Shown piece by piece: positions 1 to 5,615 of a stretch of 9,548 bases of DNA. Both the position numbers and the translations under genes were made by a program. Below the pieces are notes generated by a model. It was not told the origin of the DNA. It did no database searches and saw only the letters and a program-made list of their open reading frames with translations. The first letter of the stretch is position 1. Each line of letters starts with the position of its first letter. Source of the DNA: Paracoccaceae bacterium (lineage in GTDB: Bacteria > Pseudomonadota > Alphaproteobacteria > Rhodobacterales > Rhodobacteraceae); assembly GCA_013214715.1 (NCBI GenBank), contig JABSSB010000177.1, positions 1 through 9,548 on the forward strand. The letters are read 5' to 3'.

Positions 1-305
1 CGGGTGTGCCGCCTATGCTGGGCTTCTTTGCCAAGCTGGGCGTATGGCAGGCAGCTGTATCGGCGGATCTGTTCGGTCTGGTCGTGGCCTCGGCGATTTC
101 CTCGGCGATTGGCGCCTATTACTATCTGCGCATCGTCTATCTGATGTATTTTGGCGAAGAAACCGACACGCTGGATACGCGTAATGATGCGCTTTTGCTG
201 CATGGGGTGCTGATGGCCTCGGCGGCAGCGATGGTGCTGGGTGTGATCAACCTTCTGGGCGTCGATACGGCGGCCTCGGCGGCGGCGGCAGCCCTTGTCA
301 ACTAA
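1..305 (+). CDS. nuoN: NADH-quinone oxidoreductase subunit N, 3' end (partial)
   Basis: This is the C-terminal end (about 100 residues) of a membrane subunit of respiratory complex I; the gene begins before the window. The first readable residues, GVPPMLGFFAKLGVWQAAV, match the conserved (G)xPPxxGFxxK segment of the antiporter-like subunits, where the lysine sits in the proton-translocation path. Two hydrophobic stretches follow: one around positions 65-160 ending in AYYYLRIVYLMYFG, typical of NuoN, and a last helix around 205-265 (GVLMASAAAMVLGVINLLGV). NuoN is normally the last gene of the nuo operon, and the biotin ligase gene overlaps or abuts its stop codon here. The assignment to NuoN rather than NuoM or NuoL rests on the YYYLRIVYLMYF signature and the position before birA. 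The frame is open from the window edge, with TAA at 303-305. Confidence 0.9.
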   Translation, partial: GVPPMLGFFAKLGVWQAAVSADLFGLVVASAISSAIGAYYYLRIVYLMYFGEETDTLDTRNDALLLHGVLMASAAAMVLGVINLLGVDTAASAAAAALVN

Positions 306-1053
306 GGTGGGTTGGCCGTCCGGCTATCGAAAGCTTCTGTTGGATGAGGTCGACAGCACCCTGAACGAAGCCGCTCGCATCGCGCCCTATATCGAAGATC
401 CGGTCTGGATTCTGGCGAAACGACAGACCTCGGCGCGCGGGCGGCGTGGCCGTGCCTGGCAAAGCCCGGAAGGCAATCTGTCCGCCACGCTGGTCCTGCG
501 CCCGAATGAAAGCCCCGACCGCGCTGCGTTGCGCAGCTTCGTGGCGGCACTGGCGCTTTATGATGCCTGCGTGACACTGACCGGCCGGGCCGAGTCCCTG
601 TCGCTGAAATGGCCCAATGACGTTCTGTTCAACGGTGGCAAGCTGGCAGGCATCTTGCTGGAAAGCTCTGGTCAGGGCGGCGTGCTGGAGCGGTTGAGCA
701 TCGGTATCGGCGTGAACCTCGCTGAAGCGCCGGGCGCAGATCAGGTCGAAGACGGCGCGTTGCGCCCGGTTTGCATCGCGTCTGAGACTGGCCTGACCAT
801 CACGCCCGAAGATTTTCTGACCCATCTTGCTCAGGCTTATGCCGTGTGGGAGGCGCGTTTCGCCAGCTATGGCTTTGCCCCCATCCGCGACGCCTGGCTG
901 TCCCGCGCCGCCCGGTTGGGAGAGACCATAACCGCCCGCACAGGCACCTCGGAAACGGTGGGGCGGTTTGAAACGGTGGACGAGACAGGCAACCTTGTCT
1001 TAAACACCGCCAAAGGCCGCGCGGCGATCCCGGCGGCGGATATCTATTTCTAG
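295..1053 (+). CDS. birA: Biotin--[acetyl-CoA-carboxylase] ligase (group I, no HTH)
   Basis: Biotin-protein ligase activates biotin with ATP to biotinyl-5'-AMP and transfers it to the lysine of biotin carboxyl carrier domains such as that of acetyl-CoA carboxylase. Counting from TTG at 295, the biotin/ATP loop is RGRRGRAWQSPEGNL (residues 48-62) and the catalytic-domain signature is KWPNDVLFNGGKLAGILLES (105-124), with the conserved active-site lysine at 116. The DEVDST motif at 17-22 is also typical. At 252 residues it has no N-terminal winged-helix domain, so it should be a pure enzyme and not a biotin-operon repressor like E. coli BirA; a small C-terminal SH3-like part follows residue 205. 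The start is uncertain: TTG 295 overlaps nuoN by 11 nt, while GTG 307 would start 1 nt after the nuoN stop. Neither has a clear Shine-Dalgarno, which suggests translational coupling to nuoN. Confidence 0.93.
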   Translation: MSTKVGWPSGYRKLLLDEVDSTLNEAARIAPYIEDPVWILAKRQTSARGRRGRAWQSPEGNLSATLVLRPNESPDRAALRSFVAALALYDACVTLTGRAESLSLKWPNDVLFNGGKLAGILLESSGQGGVLERLSIGIGVNLAEAPGADQVEDGALRPVCIASETGLTITPEDFLTHLAQAYAVWEARFASYGFAPIRDAWLSRAARLGETITARTGTSETVGRFETVDETGNLVLNTAKGRAAIPAADIYF

Positions 1054-1064
1054 AGGTTGGGCCG

Positions 1065-1838
1065 ATGCTCTTGGCGATTGATTGCGGGAACACCAACACC
1101 GTATTCTCGATCTGGGATGGGGAGCAGTTTCTGGCCACTTGGCGCACGGCCACCGAATGGCAGCGCACAGCGGATCAGTATTATGTGTGGCTCTCCACCC
1201 TAATGTCGCTGCACAAACTGGATGTGCAAATCACCGATATGATCGTGTCCTCGACCGTGCCGCGCGTGGTGTTCAACCTGCGTGTGCTGGGCGATCGCTA
1301 TTTCAACACGCGGCCGATGGTGGTGGGTAAACCCGCCTGCCTGTTGCCTGTTGCGGTGCGGGTAGATGCGGGCACGGCGGTCGGACCCGACCGACTGGTG
1401 AACACGGTGGCGGGGCATGACCTTTATGGTGGCGACCTGATCATGGTCGATTTCGGCACCGCCACGACCTTTGATGTGGTCGATCACGATGGCGCCTATA
1501 TTGGGGGGGTGATCTCTCCGGGCGTGAATCTGAGCCTTGAGGCCCTGCATCAGGCGGCGGCAGCGCTGCCGCATGTGGATATTTCCAAGCCTCAGAACGT
1601 GATTGGCACAAATACCGTGGCCTGCATGCAATCGGGTGTGTTCTGGGGCTATATCGGGCTGGTCCGCGAGATTTGCACGCGGATCAAAGGCGAACATGGC
1701 CGCCCGATGAAAGTGATTTCAACAGGCGGGCTGGCGCCGCTTTTCCAGCAAAGCGAGGCGTTGTTCGACGCCTTTGAGGATGATCTGACAATGCACGGTC
1801 TGACCGTGATCTATAACTATAACAAAGAGAGGGCCTGA
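1065..1838 (+). CDS. coaX: Type III pantothenate kinase
   Basis: CoaX phosphorylates pantothenate, the first step of CoA synthesis, in the cytosol. It belongs to the ASKHA superfamily. As a family, type III enzymes are insensitive to CoA feedback and need a monovalent cation. Visible motifs are the N-terminal phosphate loop AIDCGNTNT (residues 4-12), GPDR (107-110, with the presumed catalytic Asp109), DFGTATTFD (129-137) and GGVISPG (147-153), then a second glycine motif STGGLAP near residue 215. At 257 residues the length is normal. The ATG start lies 11 nt after the birA stop, with the purine-rich GAGG at 1054-1057 as a likely ribosome-binding site. The next gene, rnj, begins 4 nt after its stop. 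Next to birA, it puts two acyl/biotin cofactor functions in one transcription unit behind complex I genes. Confidence 0.95.
   Translation: MLLAIDCGNTNTVFSIWDGEQFLATWRTATEWQRTADQYYVWLSTLMSLHKLDVQITDMIVSSTVPRVVFNLRVLGDRYFNTRPMVVGKPACLLPVAVRVDAGTAVGPDRLVNTVAGHDLYGGDLIMVDFGTATTFDVVDHDGAYIGGVISPGVNLSLEALHQAAAALPHVDISKPQNVIGTNTVACMQSGVFWGYIGLVREICTRIKGEHGRPMKVISTGGLAPLFQQSEALFDAFEDDLTMHGLTVIYNYNKERA
1827..1833 (+). promoter_or_regulatory. Shine-Dalgarno supporting the TTG start of rnj
   Basis: GAGAGGG lies inside the last codons of coaX, 9 nt before TTG 1843. It is the best ribosome-binding site in the operon and supports the non-ATG start, since the next in-frame ATG (1864) would cut into the conserved N-terminal RLIYMPLGGAGEIG strand. 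Confidence 0.65.
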
Positions 1839-1842
1839 CCCT

Positions 1843-3510
1843 TTGACCAACCGACTGATTTACATGCCCCTCGGCGGCGCCGGGGAAATTGGCATGAACG
1901 CCTATGTCTATGGCTATGGCCCCGAGGATGAGGAACGTCTGATCCTTGTGGATCTTGGCGTGACCTTCCCGGATATGGACACGACCCCGGGCGTGGATCT
2001 GATCCTGCCGGACATGACCTGGCTGAAGGAAAACCGCCATCGCCTTGAGGCGATTTTCATCACCCATGCGCATGAGGACCATATCGGGGCCGTCTCGCAT
2101 CTATGGGAAGAGTTGGGCGCACCCGTGGTTCATGCCCGCGCCTTCACAGCCAATATCCTGCGCCAAAAGATGAGCGAATATGCTCATGACTTACGCTCGG
2201 TCGTGACGGCTTCGGCCTGGCCAGAACAGATCACAGCGGGACCGTTCAAGGTGGGGTTCCTGCCCATTTCGCATTCCGTGCCCGAAAGCGCTGGTCTCGT
2301 CATTGACTGCCCCGACGGGCGCGTCGTTCATAGCGGGGACTTCAAGCTGGACCCGAACCCGGTGGTGGGGGAGCCCTTTGACCCCGAGGTGTGGGCCGAG
2401 GTCGCCAAGCCCGGCGTGAAGGCGCTGGTCTGCGATAGCACCAATGTCTTTTCAGATCATCCGGGACGGTCGGAAAGTGAGATTGGGGCTGCGATCGAAA
2501 CCCTGATTGCCGCGCAGCAAGGCATGGTGGTGGCGACGACCTTTGCCTCCAACGTGGCGCGGCTGAAGACATTGGCGGAAGCCGGGCACAGGGCTGGGCG
2601 CTCGGTCGTTTTGCTGGGCCGGGCGATGCGGCGCATGGTGACGGCGGCGATTGAAACCGGGGTGATGGATGGCTTTCCCAAAGTGGTCTCGCCCGAGGAT
2701 GCGCGCGACATTCCCCGCCAGAACCTGATGGTGCTGGCTACCGGAAGCCAGGGCGAACGCCGTGCCGCCACCGCGCAGCTGGCGCGCGGCAAGTTCAACG
2801 GGTTCGAGTTGAAAGAGGGCGATCTGTTCCTGTTTTCGTCGAAAACCATTCCGGGGAACGAGCGTGGAGTGATTGCGATCATCAACCAGTTTTCGGAACG
2901 CGGTGTGGATGTGGTCGATGATGCCAGCGGCAAATACCATGTCTCGGGCCATGCCAACCGCCCGGATCTGCAACGTCTGCATCAGATCATGGCGCCTCAG
3001 ATGGTGATCCCCATGCATGGCGAGCATCGCCATTTGCGGGAACATGCCAAGCTGGCGGGGCAGGGTGGCTTTACGTCGGTCATTGCCGTGAATGGCACGA
3101 TGCTGGACCTGTCGGGCAATGCGCCCAGCGTGGCGGGCTATGTCGAAACCGGGCGCACCTATCTGGATGGCTCTGCCAAGATTGGCGCGCTGGATGGGAT
3201 CGTGCGGGATCGCATTCGTATGGCGCTGAACGGCCACGTTATGGTGTCGCTGATTCTGGATGAAGATGACGACCCGTTGGGGGAGCCGTGGTGCGAGCTG
3301 ATGGGCTTGCCGCAGCAAGGCAGCTCAAACGCGCCTCTGGCCGATGTGCTGGAAGAAGATCTGGATCAGTTTGTGCGTCGGGCCGATGCGAAGACCATGG
3401 CCGATGATGACAAGCTGGAAGAAGGCTTGCGCCGCGTCGCGCGTCAGACCGCGCAGCTTGAGATCGGTAAGAAGCCCGAGGTGACGGTGGTGATCAGCCG
3501 GATGGGCTGA
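1843..3510 (+). CDS. rnj: Ribonuclease J
   Basis: RNase J is a zinc-dependent metallo-beta-lactamase/beta-CASP nuclease with 5'-3' exonuclease and sometimes endonuclease activity on RNA; it acts in mRNA decay and rRNA maturation. In order: GGAGEIGMN (residues 11-19), the metal motif HAHEDH (75-80), the metal histidine in PISHSVPES (His144), HSGDFK (163-168, Asp166), the beta-CASP domain with SSKTIPGNE (332-340) and VSGHANRPDL (367-376), and the last metal histidine in PMHGEH (His392). A C-terminal domain runs from about 440 to 555. The 555-residue length is normal and all metal ligands seem present, so the enzyme should be active. It starts with TTG 4 nt after coaX and is last in the nuoN-birA-coaX-rnj run. 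A GC-rich palindromic repeat begins 8 nt after its stop. RNase J is common in alphaproteobacteria but absent from E. coli. Confidence 0.95.
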   Translation: MTNRLIYMPLGGAGEIGMNAYVYGYGPEDEERLILVDLGVTFPDMDTTPGVDLILPDMTWLKENRHRLEAIFITHAHEDHIGAVSHLWEELGAPVVHARAFTANILRQKMSEYAHDLRSVVTASAWPEQITAGPFKVGFLPISHSVPESAGLVIDCPDGRVVHSGDFKLDPNPVVGEPFDPEVWAEVAKPGVKALVCDSTNVFSDHPGRSESEIGAAIETLIAAQQGMVVATTFASNVARLKTLAEAGHRAGRSVVLLGRAMRRMVTAAIETGVMDGFPKVVSPEDARDIPRQNLMVLATGSQGERRAATAQLARGKFNGFELKEGDLFLFSSKTIPGNERGVIAIINQFSERGVDVVDDASGKYHVSGHANRPDLQRLHQIMAPQMVIPMHGEHRHLREHAKLAGQGGFTSVIAVNGTMLDLSGNAPSVAGYVETGRTYLDGSAKIGALDGIVRDRIRMALNGHVMVSLILDEDDDPLGEPWCELMGLPQQGSSNAPLADVLEEDLDQFVRRADAKTMADDDKLEEGLRRVARQTAQLEIGKKPEVTVVISRMG

Positions 3511-3518
3511 TCATGGCA

Positions 3519-3596
3519 GGGAGCGCTCCCGCCGCGTCCCTCCCTTTGGTCGGTCCCGTTGGGCCCGGCGCGCGCCGCTGTCACGGCGCGCGCGGT
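3519..3596. repeat. GC-rich palindromic intergenic repeat, copy A
   Basis: Directly after rnj there is a perfect 12-bp palindrome, GGGAGCGCTCCC (3519-3530), followed by GCCGC, then CGTTGGGCC (3557-3565) and a 10-bp perfect hairpin (3568-3577 with 3584-3593, loop CTGTCA). The same series of blocks (GCGCTCCCGCCGC, CGTTGGGCC, then a GCGC-rich hairpin ending in GCGCGCGGT) recurs at 7346-7426. The loops and spacers differ while the stems are kept, which is what a dispersed structured repeat of REP type looks like. Whether it is repeated genome-wide cannot be seen from this window. Confidence 0.6.
3568..3593 (+). terminator. Candidate transcript-end hairpin after rnj
   Basis: A 10-bp all-GC stem (GCGCGCGCCG with CGGCGCGCGC) and 6-nt loop starts 58 nt past the rnj stop. 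No U-tract follows (the next bases are GGTTGCATTTGGG), so it is not a classical intrinsic terminator; it could stabilise a 3' end or pause polymerase. It is also part of repeat copy A. Confidence 0.3.
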
Positions 3597-4026
3597 TGCA
3601 TTTGGGCCCGCGGTCTTTCACTCGATCGATGCTTTGGTGCAGACGCTGTCTGGCTGGACCCGGACATTGCCTCACAAGCTCGGGTGCCAGTGCTTCATGA
3701 TACCACAAAACTCTTTGGCGCTTGCGGTGAAACGATCAAAGACAGAGGCACTATGGGTCTGAAAATACGCCAGAATAGCGCTGGCATTGTGAAGCCTATC
3801 GCAGGGTGTGACCAACAACGCAGCCTATGATTCTCCCGAAAAGCCTGCACTCTACGCCAGTTTGCGAGCTTGGCACCACGCATGACTCGCAGGACCGTCG
3901 CATGGATGATGGTAACCGGCAACGCATGGATATGTGCTGCCGTTGGACACTCACAGGGTCAAGACTTGGAAAACGCCCGTGATACGCAAAACGACCCTGT
4001 CGACCTGGCGCATGAAATGGCTGTGA
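3597..4026. other. Intergenic DNA of lower G+C, no recognisable gene
   Basis: About 430 nt between the rnj-side repeat and the three-way-junction structure. A hand count of 3661-3840 gives 93 G+C in 180 (about 52%), against 40 of 60 at the end of rnj (3421-3480). Short open frames exist on both strands (for instance 3513-3830 plus, 3870-4145 plus, 3695-3922 minus), but none has a good ribosome-binding site or a motif I recognise, and codon use looks random. A small hairpin, GCCAG/CTGGC with a 7-nt loop, lies near 3769-3786. It may be a decayed gene or mobile-element remnant, or carry a small RNA; I cannot decide. Confidence 0.5.
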
Positions 4027-4076
4027 TGAAAGGGGCGGGATGTCCCGCTGCCATCACCCTGGCAGAACCCCTTTCA
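4027..4076. other. Perfect three-way-junction RNA structure in the convergent gap
   Basis: A closing stem of 9 bp (TGAAAGGGG 4027-4035 with CCCCTTTCA 4068-4076) encloses two hairpins placed end to end: CGGG/CCCG (4036-4039 with 4044-4047, loop ATGT) and CTGCCA/TGGCAG (4048-4053 with 4060-4065, loop TCACCC). Only AA (4066-4067) is unpaired at the junction. It lies 8 nt past the helicase stop on the minus strand, so it would form at the 3' end of that mRNA, and it could also fold in a plus-strand transcript. No U-tract follows in either direction. It may act as a terminator-like or mRNA-stabilising element, or be part of a small RNA. Confidence 0.55.
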
Positions 4077-4084
4077 CCTTGGGG

Positions 4085-5461
4085 TCAGGCCGCGCTGGCG
4101 GCGCGGCGCTCATCAAAGCTCATGGCGATGAATTCGGGCATGTGATCGCCCATGCCCACGACCTTCGCCCCGCTGTCGTCACGATCACGCCGACGATCCC
4201 GGCCACTGCCCCGGCGGCTTCGTCCGCGGCTTGGTTTATCCTCGCTCGGCGCTTTTTCGGCGCTGGTGGCCACCGGCTCGGGCTTGGGTTTGTCTGCCTT
4301 CGGCTCTGGCGCCTTTACCGGATTGTCGACGCGCGGGATATCCTTCTGCACCAGCGCCTCGATCGCGGTAAGATTCTTTTCGTCCCGCGATGAGCAGATC
4401 ATAAGCGCCTTGCCATCGCGCCCGGCGCGGCCCGTACGGCCGATGCGATGCACATAGTCTTCGGCATGGCCCGGCACGTCGAAATTGAACACATGGCTGA
4501 CCGAGGGCACATCCAAACCCCGCGCAGCGACGTCCGAGGCCACGAGGAAGCGCAGTGTTCCATCGCGGAACCCATCCAGCGTTTTCATGCGCTGGCTTTG
4601 GTCCAGATCGCCATGGATTGGAGCCGCATCATAGCCATATTTCTTGAGCGATTTCGCAACGATATCGACATCGGTCTTGCGATTGCAGAAGATGATGGCA
4701 TTGGTGCAGCTGTCGCCCTCACCGTCGATCAGAGCGCGCAGCACCTTACGCTTCTCTGTGCCTTCGCGATCGCGCCGCGAGGCTTTGAACATCACCACAC
4801 CCTGTTCGATCCGTTCATTCGTCGTGGCCTGACGCGCGACTTCAATCCGGGCCGGGGCCGACAGGAAGGTGTTGGTGATCCGTTCAATCTCGGGCGCCAT
4901 CGTGGCCGAGAAGAACAGCGTCTGGCGCGTAAACGGCGTCAGCGAAAAGATCCGTTCGATATCGGGAATGAACCCCATATCCAGCATCCGGTCTGCCTCA
5001 TCAACCACCATGATTTCGATGCCAGTCAGCAGCAGCTTGCCGCGTTCGAAATGATCCAGCAACCGGCCCGGAGTGGCGATCAGAACATCCACGCCCCGGT
5101 CGATCAGCGCATCCTGTTCCTTGAACGACACGCCGCCGATCAGAAGCGCCTTTGTCAGTTTGACGTATTTCGAATAGGTGTCGAAGTTTTCGGCCACCTG
5201 CGCGGCCAGTTCCCGCGTCGGGCACAGCACCAGAGAACGGGGCATTCGCGCCCGCGCGCGCCCCCGCGCCAGCCGGGTAATCATTGGCAGCGTGAAGCTG
5301 GCTGTTTTGCCTGTGCCGGTCTGGGCGATGCCAAGGACGTCACGGGCTTCCAATGCTGGAGGGATCGCGCCTTCCTGAATGGGCGTGGGCGATTCATAGC
5401 CCGCTTCTTCAACTGCTTTGAGAACCTTGGGGTTCAACTTCAGATCAGCAAATTTTGTCAT
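4085..5461 (-). CDS. DEAD-box ATP-dependent RNA helicase (RhlE-like)
   Basis: An ATP-driven RNA-remodelling enzyme acting in ribosome assembly or mRNA turnover. All helicase motifs are intact, numbered from ATG at 5461: Q motif TPIQ (26-29), Walker A AQTGTGKT (46-53), PTREL (81-85), TPGR (130-133), DEAD (154-157), SAT (185-187), IIFCN (256-260), ASDVAARGLDVP (308-319) and HRIGRTGR (338-345). After about residue 380 comes a disordered tail: a Pro/Lys/Glu-rich linker, a basic RGRSRRGSGRDRRRDR patch (412-427), and a short terminal peptide ending GDHMPEFIAMSFDERR. The 458-residue length fits RhlE-type proteins. I chose ATG 5461 because MTKFADLKL begins the conserved domain; ATG 5491 or 5488 would add ten or nine residues through a hairpin. 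The gene lies downstream of prfC on the same strand, probably with its own promoter, and converges on rnj. Confidence 0.93.
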   Translation of the reverse strand: MTKFADLKLNPKVLKAVEEAGYESPTPIQEGAIPPALEARDVLGIAQTGTGKTASFTLPMITRLARGRARARMPRSLVLCPTRELAAQVAENFDTYSKYVKLTKALLIGGVSFKEQDALIDRGVDVLIATPGRLLDHFERGKLLLTGIEIMVVDEADRMLDMGFIPDIERIFSLTPFTRQTLFFSATMAPEIERITNTFLSAPARIEVARQATTNERIEQGVVMFKASRRDREGTEKRKVLRALIDGEGDSCTNAIIFCNRKTDVDIVAKSLKKYGYDAAPIHGDLDQSQRMKTLDGFRDGTLRFLVASDVAARGLDVPSVSHVFNFDVPGHAEDYVHRIGRTGRAGRDGKALMICSSRDEKNLTAIEALVQKDIPRVDNPVKAPEPKADKPKPEPVATSAEKAPSEDKPSRGRSRRGSGRDRRRDRDDSGAKVVGMGDHMPEFIAMSFDERRAASAA

Positions 5462-5463
5462 CG

Positions 5464-5486
5464 GTGTCCGTAAAGGTTGCGGACAC
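5464..5486 (-). promoter_or_regulatory. Hairpin abutting the helicase start codon
   Basis: On the minus strand GTGTCCG and CGGACAC (7 bp, 9-nt loop) form a hairpin ending 2 nt before ATG 5461. It covers the place where the ribosome-binding site should be, and no good Shine-Dalgarno is otherwise present. It may limit translation initiation, for example with temperature, or by feedback through the helicase itself; this is inference. Confidence 0.45.
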
Positions 5487-5567
5487 ATCACTTGGCCCGC
5501 ACGTCTGTCGTCAGTCCCGGACCATCATGGCGCGGGCGCCGGGAAAGGCGCGCTCGGGTGTGCTGCA

Positions 5568-5594
5568 CTTATCAAAACTCAGTCACTGCGTCAA
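5568..5594 (-). promoter_or_regulatory. Candidate promoter of the helicase gene
   Basis: In the 154-nt gap after prfC the minus strand shows TTGACG (5589-5594), 15 nt, then GATAAG (5568-5573). The -35 matches 5 of 6 consensus bases and the -10 matches 4 of 6, but the spacing is short. It would give a leader of about 100 nt including the start-site hairpin. Confidence 0.3.
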
Positions 5595-5615
5595 ATCTGT
5601 CGCAAAGCGGGCGTG

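Noticed and set aside
90..111. Direct repeat CTCGGCGATT twice in nuoN
   Set aside because: Encodes a Ser-Ala-Ile run within a transmembrane helix; explained by codon bias.
3511..4084. tRNA, riboswitch or CRISPR-like content in the convergent gap
   Set aside because: No cloverleaf with a T-loop GTTCRA signature, no spaced repeats and no known riboswitch core could be found by eye.
4090..4106. CCGCG/CGCGG hairpin resembling the repeat hairpins, at the helicase 3' end
   Set aside because: It lies in codons for the Ala-rich C-terminus, is only 5 bp and lacks the other repeat blocks, so it is probably a by-product of GC-rich codons.
3870..4145. Small open frame on the plus strand entering the helicase 3' end
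   Set aside because: No ribosome-binding site, no known motif, and it runs antisense into the helicase and through the three-way-junction element.
4448..5473. Long open frame (341 codons) on the plus strand opposite the helicase
   Set aside because: It mirrors the helicase coding frame in high-G+C DNA, has no recognisable domain and lies fully inside a gene with all motifs intact.
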